Position numbers and translations under genes: made by a program. The notes below the pieces were generated by a model that saw only the letters and a list, made by a program, of their open reading frames with translations, made no database searches and was not told where the DNA came from. Shown piece by piece: positions 36,501 through 48,129 of a stretch of DNA of 64,000 bases. Source of the stretch: Megalonaias nervosa (Eukaryota; Mollusca; Bivalvia; Unionida; Unionidae); contig JAECUM010000803.1 in assembly GCA_016617855.1 (NCBI GenBank), positions 27,501 through 91,500 of the forward strand. Reading direction: 5' to 3'. How positions within the stretch are numbered: position 1 is the first letter of the stretch; each line of letters starts with the position of its first letter.

Positions 36501-37980
36501 GACCTGGATGGAACTATTTAGAACCGGATGGAACCGGTTAAAAACTGTCCAATAATGAATTAACATACAAAATCGACATGGAATAAAACCCGTTTGAACC
36601 GGTTATGAACCACTGTCAACTCCTCTGGACCGGTCAGAACCGGATGGAACCAGTTGGGACAGGATGGAACCGGTTTGAACCGGTTTAAACCGGATAAACC
36701 TGTCCAATAATGAATTATCATACAAAATCGACATGGAAAAAACCGGTTTGAACCGGTTATGAACCAGTATCGACTCCTTTGGACTGGTCTGACCTGGATG
36801 GAACTAGTTACAACCGGATGGAACCGGTTTGAACCGGTTGAAATCGGATAAAAACTCTCCAATAATGAATTAACATACAAAATCGGCATGGAATAAACCG
36901 GTTTGAACCGGTTATGGACCAATATTAGCTTCTCTGGACCGGTCTGGACTGGACGGAACAAGTTAGAACCGGATTTAACCGGTTTGAGCCGGTTTGAACC
37001 GGATTAAACCTGTCCAATAATGAATTAACATAAAAAAATCGGCATTGAATAAACCGGTTTGGACCCGTTATGAACCAGTATCAACTCCTCTGGACCGCTC
37101 AGAACCGGATGGAACCAGTTGGAACAGGATGGAACCGGTTTCAACCGGTTTGAACCGGTTAAAACCTGTTGAATAATGAATTGTCATACAAAATCGGCAT
37201 GGAATAAACCGGTTTGAACCGCTTTTGAACCGGTATCCACTCGTTTGGACAGGTCTGACCTGGACAGAACAAGTTAGTACCGGATGGAACCGGTTTGAGC
37301 CGCTTTGAACCGGATTAAACCTGTCCAATAATGAATTATCATACAAAATCGGCATGGAATAAACCGGTTTGAACCGATTATGAACCAGTATCAACTCCTC
37401 TGGAATTGTCATAGAAAATCGGCATGGAATAAACCAGTTTGAACCGGTTATGAACCAGTATCGACTCCTTTGGACTGGTCTGACCTGGATGGAACTATTT
37501 ACAACCGGATGGAACCGGATTGAACCATTTTAAACCGGATGAAAACTCTCCAATAATGAATTAACATACAAAATCGGCATGGAATAAACCGGTTTGAACC
37601 GGTTATGAACCAGTATCATCTCCTCTGGACCGGTCGGGACCGGATGGAACCAGTTGGAACAGGATGGAACCGGTTTGAACCGGTTTAAACCGGTTGAAAC
37701 CTGGCCAATAATGAATTGTCAAACAAAATCGGCATGGAATAAACCGGTTTGAACCGGTCATGAACCAGTATCAACTCCTCTGGACTGGTATGAACTGGAC
37801 GGAACAAGTTAGGACTGGGTGGAACCGGTTTGAACCGGTTTAAACAGGATTAAACCTGTCCAATAATAATTAACATACAAAGTCGGCATGGAATGAACCT
37901 GTTTGAACCGGTTATGAACCAGTATCTACTCCTCTGGACTGGTCTGAACCGGATGAAACCAGTTGGAACCGGATGTAACC
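18553..37980. repeat. Subtelomeric satellite array, ~155-bp monomer, ~125 copies
   Basis: A 19.4-kb tandem array. The landmark CGGCATGG recurs at 18601, 18756, 18911, 19067 and 19222, giving a period of 154-156 bp. Each monomer has an AT-richer part (CCAATAATGAATTAACATAC) and a GC-richer part made of roughly 10-bp AACCGG-type modules, including palindromic ACCGGT and AACCGGTT. Sequence variants recur at whole-monomer distances. All open frames inside it, mostly on the minus strand, follow from the repeat and change frame at each monomer because 155 is not a multiple of three; none is a gene. Confidence 0.97.
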
Positions 37981-38573
37981 GCAAACGTTGGAATACATGC
38001 CCTTTTTTGGAAGAATCAGAAACTTTTTCTAGTCATGCAACTCATCAGACCTACGCAATCAAACAAAATTTGTCCTGCAATTCGGGAAACGTTATTTACC
38101 TGATCTCTTGCAAAAAGTGTGGAAAACAATATGTTGGGCAGACTACTCTCACACTGAGAGACCGCTTCACCAGACATAGATTCGACATTAATCACAAAGA
38201 AAATAAGTCGGTGGCAAATCATTTTAACAGTACTGACCATTCCTTGAAAGACTGCGCCATCATTCCAATTGAATCGGTGGGCAAAAAGGATTATCTAACT
38301 AAAAGAGAAAATTATTGGATTAAAAAATTGAAAACTCTAAGCCCCTGGGGCCTGAATCTGCAAGAGGAAACGGAGGAAATCATACCGTTTGTCATCACTT
38401 TTAACTCCAAAGCAGCCCGTGTGGCTAAATGGATCAGAAACGGGTACGCTTCAATTCAAGACAAGTACCCACGTGTCTTTCGGTACAAGCTTGTGACAGG
38501 ATACAGGAAAAATAAAAACCTATGTGATATACTTATTATGAATAAAATAAGGAACGCAAGTAATTCTCCCTAG
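37893..38573 (+). pseudogene. Truncated PLE ORF2: GIY-YIG domain fused in frame to satellite sequence
   Basis: The first 30 or so codons are satellite; from 37981 on the frame reads the last 198 residues of PLE ORF2. It includes VIYLISC, YVGQT, RDRF..HR, RENYWIKKL and the C-terminal LNLQEE block, ending at TAG 38571-38573. The RT is absent, so it cannot act in retrotransposition by itself. The GIY-YIG frame is nevertheless unbroken, which fits either a young insertion or chance. There is no evidence of expression. Confidence 0.85.
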
Positions 38574-38622
38574 GCCAATGCTCGTAGGAAACTTAGTAAT
38601 TCCTACCTAATATTTCGTTTTG
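37981..38622 (+). mobile_element. 5'-truncated Penelope-like copy at the inner edge of the satellite
   Basis: Begins within the Cys cluster of ORF2 (GCAAACGTTGGAATACATG against CAATACGTG in unit B) and runs through the GIY-YIG domain, stop, hairpin and 3' junction into telomere-like repeat. It differs from units A-D by only a few substitutions (for example SGNV for SRNV and MNKIRN for RNKIRN). It is the same family, oriented the same way. Confidence 0.93.
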
Positions 38623-38632
38623 CCTAACCCTA

Positions 38633-38665
<33 letters not shown>

Positions 38666-38802
38666 ACCCTAACCCTAAACCCTAAACCCTAAACCCTAAC
38701 CCTAAACCCTAACCCTAACCCCCAACCCTAAACCCTAAACCCCAACCCTAAACCCTAAACCTAACCCTAACCCTAAACCCTAACCCTAAACCCTAAATCC
38801 TA

Positions 38803-38835
<33 letters not shown>

Positions 38836-38982
38836 ACCCCAACCCTAAACCCTAAACCCTAACCCCAACCCTAACCCTAACCCTAACCCTAAACCCTAAA
38901 CCCAACCCTAAACCCTAAACCCTAACCCCAACCCTAACCTTAACCCTAAACCCTAAACCCTAACCCTAAACCCTAACCCTAA
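38623..38982 (+). repeat. Degenerate telomere-like tract (CCCTAA/CCCTAAA), proposed former chromosome end
   Basis: 360 bp mixing CCCTAA and CCCTAAA in irregular order with CCCCAA and CCCAA variants, far less regular than the four distal tracts. It directly follows the 3' end of the truncated PLE and precedes non-repetitive DNA. Confidence 0.93.
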
Positions 38983-39883
38983 GTGGATTGGAAGAGTTAG
39001 CGAAGTTTTAGTCTTCACGTAAGAAGAATTATTTGTCTTAACAACATTTATATCCCGGGAACATTTGGAAGTGTTCAAATGATTGTAAGAGCTATAGTGA
39101 AGCATCATCATCATGATCAAACCTTAAAGACGCAAACAGGATATAAATCTGGCTTTCTTCTAAACTACTGGCTAATACGCTTCCAATTTTCTTTCCTACT
39201 GGCGTCCGTTGAATTACCAAATCAAACCAGATGAGGTATGTGACAAAAGTTAGGATTTATCCTAATTTTCTTCCAAATTTTCCTAACGTTCGTAAATCTT
39301 GAAGGGCATTTATATAGTTATAGAATAACATTTACAAATGTTGCAAGAAGTAAAATTAGAAATGAAGATATGTATCATGTTAACGTCTTCAAGTTCAAAA
39401 TATTCTGGTACTTTTATAGCAGAGCAACAGCAGTTTTCAAATGTCCTTTGGAAATTCTTACAAACGTAATACAATTATATTCCCAAACAGGGTCAGTTGA
39501 CATATTACCTAATAACTCTTCAGACATAAGACTAACGTTGTTTCTTGTGCAAAGGCATTTCAAATGCTCTGAAATGCTTTCAAACTCCAGAAGAAGATTC
39601 GAAGAGTTTGCAAAGAGCATTAGTCGTTGTTTAAGAAGAATCAATATTCCTATGGGAGATTGATGTCCCGGAAACATTTTCAAGTATTAAAATGATTCGA
39701 AGAGTTTATTGTGGAGCTCCAGGATAATAACTATCCCATAAATACGATCACTGTATATAAATCGTGCTTGGTTCACTTAATTCTTGTAAAGTATTGGCTA
39801 CTACGTTTCCAATGGCCTCACCTATTGGCGTCAGTACAATTATCAAATCTAAACAGATTAGGTATGTGACAAATGTTACGTCT
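38983..39883. repeat. Non-coding subtelomeric DNA with a diverged ~280-bp direct duplication
   Basis: No gene seen. Segments 38985-39265 and 39596-39876 are related along their length. Shared landmarks are GAAGAGTT near their starts, TCCCGG(G/A)AACATTT, a region of CTACTGGCGTC against CTATTGGCGTC, and AGGTATGTGACAAA(A/T)GTTA at their ends. The open frame at 39370-39663 has no recognisable domain. Confidence 0.6.
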
Positions 39884-40597
39884 GGGCACGGTTTCACTAA
39901 ACATCTTAAGTGTGTTTTTCTACTCAAATTTTGAGATTTTCCCCAATATTTGAGATTTTTCTCAAATCCGGTTTCACAAGCAACACACGAGAAAAATCTC
40001 AACTCAGATTTGAGAAATGTCCTCAATTATCTGAGGTTAGGGTTACGTTCCCTCAAATGCAGACGCTCAAATATGGCGCTTGAACGACGTTATCGTCGAC
40101 GTCATATAAGGAATCGATTAGAAAGGAGAATTTTTAGGGACAGAGGTAACCCTTTGGACGCCGATGACACTGTTTTGTTCGCTCGCTATAGATTTACCAG
40201 GCTTACCATTTTATTCATCGTAAATACTGTTACTGAAACACTTGATTCAGCTTTTACGAAGCGGAGCAAGGCGTTGCCACCACTCCACAAGGTGCTTGTA
40301 GCCTTATGCTTTTTCGCCACTGGCGCTCACTTCAGGCTCATCGGAGAGTCGTTGGGTGTGAGTGTAGCCAGTGTAAGCAGATGTATATTTGAAGTGGCAA
40401 GAGCCTTAGTGAGACAGGCAAAGAACTTCATACAATTTCCACGACAAGAGCCAACCTCAGCCGTCAAGCAGGGCTTTTACAGGATTTCAGGTAATATATT
40501 TTCCATTTATTTTATTCTACCCATAGCACGTATTTTCAAACCATTTTTCGGGTCCATTATTACCAACATCCGCTCTTCATACGTCATATGGCCATGA
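39884..40597 (+). mobile_element. PIF/Harbinger-type DNA transposon fragment, left part
   Basis: GGGCACGGTTTCACTAA at 39884 resembles PIF/Harbinger terminal repeats and lies about 190 bp upstream of a HARBI1-like exon. No inverted match (GTGAAACC…GCCC) was found downstream, so the right end appears lost or diverged. Confidence 0.5.
40073..40490 (+). pseudogene. HARBI1-like transposase/nuclease, first exon only
   Basis: 139 codons from ATG 40073. The product has an Arg-rich start (RRYRRRHIRNRLERR), a FARYRFTR block, and a helix-turn-helix-like stretch LPPLHKVLVALCFFATG…GESLGVSVASVSRCI typical of the N-terminal half of HARBI1/PIF nucleases. It ends at FYRIS followed by G|GTAATA, a plausible splice donor; family members continue with FPGVVGAID at this point. 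The catalytic DDE exon was not found downstream, so the gene is partial. The open frame continues into the presumed intron to 40597. Confidence 0.7.
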
Positions 40598-41778
40598 CCC
40601 CAAGTATAAACAGCTGATGATATCGGATAAGGTTTGCACGGAAGAAAACATGCAGTAATATTTATGGATAGTTTCTACTGCGAAACCTGCAATATGCGTT
40701 ATTCGGTTACACAGTATACGAATTGACTGAAGGTAGGACTGTGCGATTAAAACATATTTTTTACTTAAGTTAAGAAGTTTATACGGGCTACAGACTTTGA
40801 TCTAATGTCACGTCCAGCGCGTTGGAACTTGGGGTCGTGACGGTATTGTTGTTAATTATGTTATTCGCACCACATGGGCTCATACAGTTGCTTACAATTT
40901 AAATATCAGTCATACATGCATTATTGTATACTGCATGCATGACTGATACTTAAATTGTAAAAACCGTTAAAAGATCATGTGATTTTAACACCATCCCAAC
41001 TAAAATCAAAAAGGGATAGCATCAACGATGTAAACAAATACTTACAACTTAGTAATTACATTAATTTATTGTTTCCAGATTGTCTACATAGCGTCCCTGA
41101 TAATGAAAACTTGCTACCACTTAAACTAAAATGGAATCACTTGATGTAAACAAACATATAGGCTACACACTGTCCTATTCTGGTTTATTTACTAGTCCAT
41201 TTCAAATAAATAAATGCAGGCTATATACTTTTAATATTTCTAAAACAAATTGAAAAAAATAAAAAAACTACTTTAGTATGCATGTGTTTAAATAGATGTA
41301 AATAAATTATTTTTGCTATTGTTGAGAATATCAACTATGGTGATCTAAATTAAATTAAATTGCATGAAAACATATTCGTGCATGCAAATATGGCGACTGT
41401 ATTACTTAAGAATCTGCAATTTCATTCAAAATCGGTCCGAGCATTGACCCATAGAATAATATACTTAGGCTTAGCATTTACTTAATCACAACACAAACAT
41501 TACTGGGTTTCATATTTTATTTTCTTATAAGATTCACGTCATGTTATCTTATGCAGCTTTCAGTTTTAAAAAAATACAGTAAGTATATGCAAGTATATAA
41601 TCACCTATAAAACTTGGCTCTGTATAGGATTCTCTCATGCACCTATAACCACTGTTATCTACCTTTGACACACCACATTTTATTCCATGCAAACAGGTAG
41701 TGGCAAATAACAAACATAAATAAAAGATAAATAACTGTACAATTTATTTCAAATTGAGAAATGCAATAAAATGCATTC

Positions 41779-41781
<3 letters not shown>
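40598..41781. other. AT-rich non-coding DNA
   Basis: No coding region recognised. It contains the inverted repeat at 40892-40960 and otherwise looks like unique, AT-rich sequence. Confidence 0.6.
40892..40960. repeat. Near-perfect inverted repeat (29-bp arms, 11-bp spacer)
   Basis: Arms 40892-40920 and 40932-40960 match at 27 of 29 positions as reverse complements (TTACAATTTAA…CATGCA). They would form a long hairpin. It could be a small foldback element or replication-derived palindrome. Confidence 0.8.

Positions 41782-41834
<53 letters not shown>
41782..41834. repeat. (TA)n microsatellite
   Basis: An uninterrupted run of TA dinucleotides of about 53 bp. Confidence 0.97.
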
Positions 41835-41837
<3 letters not shown>

Positions 41838-41889
41838 ATATTTTCCTTTGCTGAAGGATATATTTCATAAATTTTGATTAACTACATTA

Positions 41890-42724
41890 CCAAATGCAGT
41901 TTCAGAAAGAACAAATGCAGTTACAGAAAGAATAAATGCAGTTACAGAAAGAAGAAAAACAAATGCTATTGGAGAAAGAGAGAGAAAAACAAATGCAAAT
42001 GCAAGTAGATAAGGAAGAGACAGACAGACAGATAGACAGACATACAGACAGACAGAGAGATGCAAATGCAAATGCAAGGAGGGAAGGAAAAGAGGAAATA
42101 TCAATTTACAATTTAAGAAATAGAGCTGGCAAGTGAAAAGTACATTCCCACTTTCGATACAAATTCAAGTTTTGATGTTCCTAAGAATATTAGGTTAGTG
42201 CCCCCTTTCAGAGAAAAAGAAGTAGACAAATATTTTCCTCGTTTTAAAAAAATGCAGAAAATTTGAAATGGCCAAGGGAGCATTGGACTCTCTTATTACA
42301 ATGTGTACTTACTGGTAAAGCTAGTGATGTTTACCATTCACTGTCAGTACAACAAAGAGCTTACTATGATCTGGTTAAGGAATGCGACTTAACAGTTTAT
42401 GAGTTAGTCCTTGAAACTTAACGGTAAAAATTCAGGATCTATAAAACAAAGCTGGACAAACTCATGTCGAATTTGCAAGTGAAAAAAGAGCAGTTATTTG
42501 ATAGGTGGTGCCAAGACAGTTGATCAAGAATATGAAAGTCTCAGACAACTTGTATTACTTGAAGAGTTCAAGAACTCTTTCCATAGTGACATTAAGACTT
42601 ATCTTGATGAGCATAAGATTGAAGCTTTGGAAAATGCTGCTCGTGCTGCTGACGAGTATTCCTTAGCTCATGAAGTTCCTTTTGTAGTCAAGTCTTCCAC
42701 TCAGCAGTATAATTTAATTAAATA
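41890..42724 (+). pseudogene. LTR-retrotransposon gag relic (SCAN-like capsid type)
   Basis: A Gln/Lys/Glu-rich low-complexity start (KEREKQMQMQ, then RQIDRHTDRQ repeats) leads to a block reading NIRLVPPFREKEVDKYF. A frame change follows, then LKWPREHWTLLLQCVLTGKA. After more breaks come EQLFDRWC and RQLVLLEEFKNSFHSDIKTY…DEHKIEALE. These blocks in this order match the gag of a widespread invertebrate and fish Gypsy-like retrotransposon family. At least three frameshifts or stops separate them, and no protease, RT or integrase follows, so it is a fossil. Confidence 0.75.
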
Positions 42725-42947
42725 ATTTCTCTTGAAATATATCTTAACACAACTATAAAATCGGATAAATAGATTCCAGAAAATGCTCTAAAAAAGGTAT
42801 TAATTGTTTATTTACCAAGTCCCTATTTATACACACTTACTCTTGATCTAGATTTCAGTAAGTCCAATGGGAAATTCCAATCAAATTTTCAGCAAGTCTG
42901 TTTAGAGAATATTCTAAGCTTATAAGCAGCCTATTTATAACCTTGAA

Positions 42948-43090
42948 AAGGGTGTCAAACTCATTTGCAATGGCCAGATTTGTTTCACTCGGACCATACG
43001 AATCATAAGCTTTGATAATTTACAAATGAGACACTAACAAGACATATGTCTGCGGGCCGGAGGCTGACAGGCACTATGATTGACACCCTT
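42948..43090. mobile_element. Small hAT-like MITE
   Basis: 143 bp with perfect 11-bp terminal inverted repeats AAGGGTGTCAA / TTGACACCCTT. Inside are CAAACTCATTTGCAATGGCC and GCGGGCCGGAGGC, as in non-autonomous hAT elements of many animals. Flanks ACCTTGA and ACCTAGA may be a decayed target duplication. Confidence 0.5.
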
Positions 43091-43769
43091 GACCTAGAAT
43101 CATGCACAAAAGTTAGCCATGTAAATATCCTGATTACAAATGACTGTTATCTTAAGGTACAATCTACAATCATGAACAAAAGTTAAGCACACAGGGACAG
43201 ATATACTAAACAACATAGTGAGAAAACCATGCATGGCAGTTCTGACACATGAACACGGACTTCTTTATATGAACAAACTGCTGTGTCATTAAAAATATTT
43301 TATTGTTTGGAAACAAAAGCAGTTAAATCAAAAATTTTAAAATCAGTTAACACACCAGCATGTATCGGTCAAGTCTTAACATATATGGGAATGAAATATA
43401 ATGTTTCATCCCTCACTATTTGCTAGCAGCTTGGGAAGTTTTGAAATTGACACAAGAAAAAAACGGAACTACATTTAGCTAATATATCTATAACAAATTT
43501 CCGAGCATAGCACATCCCCATTTGAAAGCACAGACCTTCATCTATAGTTGCATGCTGCATTAGCTGATCAGTGTTTAACACATCTCATGATTGGTTACCA
43601 GTTATACATAAGATCTCGATGACTATTCCATTAACATTTATCATGAAAATGTAACACATCAGTAAATTATTTGTTCACTGATCTATTGCTAACTCTTAAT
43701 CTTTCCACCCAATAAGTGATCCATGTGGGCTGCTTAACAGTCAAGTCTCCCAAGAGGCGATACCGATGC

Positions 43770-43817
<48 letters not shown>

Positions 43818-44836
43818 CTTCTATGATTATTCAGCGAGCTTATCTGAACATAATATAACATACTAAATTGCATCTATGGGTGACTTATCAGCATTAAAAG
43901 TGGCTTCTCATGGCCCCAAGCATGTTTTGCTGGAACAGCCCCCAATGAATGCTAAAGTTTTATTCATGTTAATATGTCATTATGAAACGGTCCTAATAGA
44001 TGTGTTATAAATACACCCGGCAATTCTGAAGTACCTTTCCAGAACCCGGGTTGGGGTATAGCAGCCACCATTTTATAAGAACCAATTCATATAAATGAGT
44101 GAACAGATGGAACTGTGCTGTTTTTAAGAAATACTGAAACTGAACTGTGTGTTATTCGAATAACCCTGTGTAAAGCAGTTTATTTGATTTTCAGTTTGAA
44201 AATTTACTTATACTATTGTCTTTCTGCCCTAATTCTCTCCTAAGTAGCCTCTTTTAAATAGTCAATCGTTTGCAGACTTTTAATTAGCTGGCGGCAGCTG
44301 GGTCAAAAACTGTATATTTTTGCAAATTTTAATATTATAGATAATTTTACAGAACTGTAACATCTTGTTTTATATTCTAAACGTGACTAAACCTTACACG
44401 TTTAATTTTGAGCCACCTTCTTCAAACGATAATGAGAAGATAATCAAAAGGCTGTATATACGACATTCGCAATGAGAAAGGAAAATAAACAAAGCATATC
44501 TAATTCTGCTCCAAAACAACAATCTAACTGAAAAAGCATCATACATTTTTATCCTGCCCTTCCAAGCACGTAAGTCCTTTGGAATAAATAAATACGTCTT
44601 GTGAAGCTTTTGCTTTCTTATGTTCATGACTAAACAGGTAGTTACAAAATGTATTAATTTTGTCCTCATTTTATGCCGTTTTAATCTTTTTGCTCCATTT
44701 CTCAGTCAGAAATGAGAACATTTATTTATGAGAAAAATTATTTGTGTGCTATTATTGTGCCATTTACAGTATTATTTCCAACCAGTGTGTTAGGAATAGT
44801 TATCGTGTAATTTTGACAAGTGTGGTCATTTTCTAT
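43091..44836. other. Non-coding DNA 3' of the kinase gene
   Basis: No gene recognised. It includes the CA microsatellite at 43775-43815. Part next to 44836 should be the 3' UTR of the minus-strand kinase gene. Confidence 0.55.
43775..43815. repeat. (CA)n microsatellite
   Basis: About 20 uninterrupted CA repeats. Confidence 0.97.
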
Positions 44837-45045
44837 TCACAGTTCTTTTGATTCGTTATATTTTGGCTCTGTAGACATAAAATAGTCATCAAAAAAGGTG
44901 GATAAGAATTCAAATGTTGGTCTGTTCTCGGCTTTTCTGTCCCAGCATTTCAGCATCATCGCATACATAGAGTCTGGACAATTTGAAGGCTTTGGAATCC
45001 TGTAACCAAGCTCTACTTGTTTTAGCACTTCTCGGTTTGTCATGC
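44837..45045 (-). CDS. Src-type tyrosine kinase, last coding exon (C-lobe end and regulatory tail)
   Basis: Begins after the splice acceptor TTCTAG; GC completes a Gly codon shared with the exon at 45713-45844. It encodes MTNREVLKQVELGYR, then CP.S….MLKCW, then the ENRPTFE block, which are kinase subdomains X-XI. It ends DYFMSTEPKYNESKEL. The tail tyrosine in TEPKY matches the inhibitory Tyr527-type site phosphorylated by Csk in Src kinases. The stop is TGA (44837-44839 on +). Context and tail support a non-receptor Src-family kinase of the Src42/FRK type; the SH3 and SH2 exons are outside the window or unrecognised. Confidence 0.92.
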
Positions 45046-45222
45046 CTAGAAGACAAACAAATGTTTCAGAGTGATGAAAACCTTACTTCAAATGTGCAAA
45101 TGTATGTGCTGTGGAATCAAGTTTTTAATTTGTTTCTATGTGATTATGTTCTACCACTGTCTGACACTGTTGACGATGGGTGAAAAGTGATGCCTTATGG
45201 TACGTCTACCACAGGCGAAACC

Positions 45223-45225
<3 letters not shown>

Positions 45226-45292
<67 letters not shown>
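45226..45292. repeat. (TA)n microsatellite in kinase intron
   Basis: About 33 TA repeats within the 667-bp last intron (45046-45712), which otherwise holds nothing recognised. Confidence 0.97.
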
Positions 45293-45294
<2 letters not shown>

Positions 45295-45701
45295 ATGGGC
45301 ATGTTGTTACAGCAAAGATACAAATTTAACCTTAGACATTCTCATTCTCAACAATTTATATCTACAGAAAAGTATCTTTGCTTGACAGAAGAGCCGCTTC
45401 ATGCATTTGGGTCTGAATCAGCTTTGATCAAGGGGACATGAGAAATTGATATAAGAAACAATTTCTACAAAAGAATATGAATGTTACTGAATCACATATA
45501 TATAAAAAGAACATTTGGAAAACGTTTATAATCAAACTATTTATGTTTCGTTCAAGATTTTCTGGTTTTGACTTAGGTGGTTATAGACAAAAAAACGCTT
45601 TGAAGTAAAGCGGAACAAGTTCAATAAGTGATTTGCATTTGAACTGTAAAAGCTAAGCTAAAAATTAGTATATGTTAAGAAAGTTTACTTATTTTATTTC
45701 A

Positions 45702-46419
<718 letters not shown>

Positions 46420-47075
46420 TAATTTGCTAGCCCTTCTACATTTCCGATGGCCCAGGGTGGATATCCAAAGGACTCACATATTCTGCTGCAGTGTATTCCT
46501 CTTCCAATGGCCCCCTTGGTGTCAGGCTAAATCTTCTCGTTTTTTAGAGGCTTCGTCGGGAGTCACAGACGATAGGTGGGCCCTTCACATCATAAAAGGT
46601 GTACATCACCTTCAGTTTCAGAATCTTCCTTCTCTAGTAAGATCTCTTGTCTTCTTCTAGAAGCTGAATCAGGGGCAATTAAAGGAAGGGGTAGAATCCC
46701 TTCTTCAGAAGGGTACAGTAGAAATGATGTTCAATAACCAATCTGCGGCCTTAGACTCCATTTTCATTGTACCAAAGAAAGAGGGAAAATTTCACCTAGT
46801 TCTTGACTTTTTCTCCCGAAACAGGTTTATGAAGGAAGAATCTTTAAAGATGGAGATTATATTAACAACGAGGAATGTCGAAGGCCTTTTCTACTAGGCG
46901 ATTACCATGTACAAGATGCATCCCTCTCTTTCCTCCCCACAGGAAGTACTTTTGGGATTACATAGATAGAGTGGTCTTCCAATTTATTGCTCTGCCGTTC
47001 GATCCAATGCAAATATATACGGTACTTCTGCTAGGGACCTACCCATCAACCATATGCCTACCTATTTAAGCTGAG
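46420..47075 (+). pseudogene. DIRS-like reverse transcriptase relic, plus strand
   Basis: Frame-broken but readable in order: VTDDRWALHIIKGVHHLQF (the W..T.D.WVL…GYHI.F block upstream of DIRS RT), EGVESLLQKGTVE, IFIVPKKEGKFHLVLD, LKMEIILTTRN, then FQFIALPFDPMQ (normally YQF..LPFGL). Blocks are spread over three frames with stops, so it is non-functional. It lies inside the kinase intron. Confidence 0.6.
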
Positions 47076-48129
47076 TGATACATCAATGATGATCGAGCAG
47101 ATCATTCGCCAGGATTTTTCCACATGAGAGAGGCTATCATAATCATTTTCCAGTTATATCGCCTCATTTTCTGTATTATCACCAGTGCTAGAAGAGTAGG
47201 GGCCTGACGCAGCCTCAAAACCTCAAGCCACTCCTGAATAACTGACTGAAACCATCTACGAACAAAACATCTGGAAACAGGATTGGAGAGACGAAAGTCG
47301 TGAGTTTATGGTCCTACCACATCACAAAAACTATCATTTGCATATAACAACTGAAAGACCGTATATGTTGAGAGTCCAGCCTATTCTAAACAATGAATTT
47401 TCGAGGACATTGAATCTAGTGTGAATATGATCTACACCATTTTTTGGCTGGAACCACCAGTACAGAACACGCAGGTCGAGTGACAATAGCACCAACATTA
47501 AGTTGACCGATATCATGAAGATTATTATTCTGTAGAGAAATATCACAGAAGTAAAATGTGTTCACTACAGCCTTCGTTTTTGAAAGGTTGATATGAAGTG
47601 ATTTCTGGCAGCTGTACAAACTGTTTAATCTAGTTTGGGCTTCTCCAGCGAACATCCTCTTGTAAAAAATATATTTTCTGGCTGATGATCCATGAATTGT
47701 TTACTCTCAGTGAGATTGCAGTACAATGATCTAAACGACTGGAAAAGGTCATCACGGGGCCAGTAGTGCCATTTGCGACGGGCGCAAGAAAAGACAGCCG
47801 AGAATCAAAGTTGCCGCCACTCTGAACAAGACAACTCTCTCGCTGAAATCTGCTCTCTATTGAAAACTGACTCCGTATGCTCAATAAACAATGGCATATA
47901 CATGGCAGAGATTGGTCACAATGTTCATACCAAGACTCAGGGATGGGGTAAGATCTGACTTGCCTGATTCACTAGAAAATCCAAATGAGAGCAGAGAAAG
48001 AAGGTTGTTCCTGCCCTTCAACAAATATGAATTTGCTGTGTTTCTAAGGCATATTTTGTCCACATACGCTGCAGCTTATCTTGACAAGGTTGACCTGAAC
48101 AGGCTGACTATGCAGTTGATGGTCGTCGA
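47076..48129. other. Kinase intron, mostly unrecognised, possible RT debris
   Basis: On the minus strand, 47416-47655 reads …RLNSLYSCQKSLHINLSKTKAVV, which resembles the L.IN..KTK block of non-LTR reverse transcriptases. The match is a single motif and weak. Nothing else could be identified. Confidence 0.3.

Noticed and set aside
18890..37412. Dozens of minus-strand open frames of 60-280 codons across the satellite (…RFIPCRFC…, …VYSMPILYVNS…)
   Set aside because: They are translations of the 155-bp monomer in changing frames, have no start context or domain, and vary with every monomer; not genes.
18553..37980. CRISPR-like array
   Set aside because: Repeats are contiguous diverged satellite monomers without unique spacers, in a eukaryotic subtelomere.
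41936..42136. Gln/Lys/Asp-Arg repeat ORF as a stand-alone coiled-coil protein
   Set aside because: Low-complexity sequence that leads directly into gag blocks; treated as the start of the gag relic.
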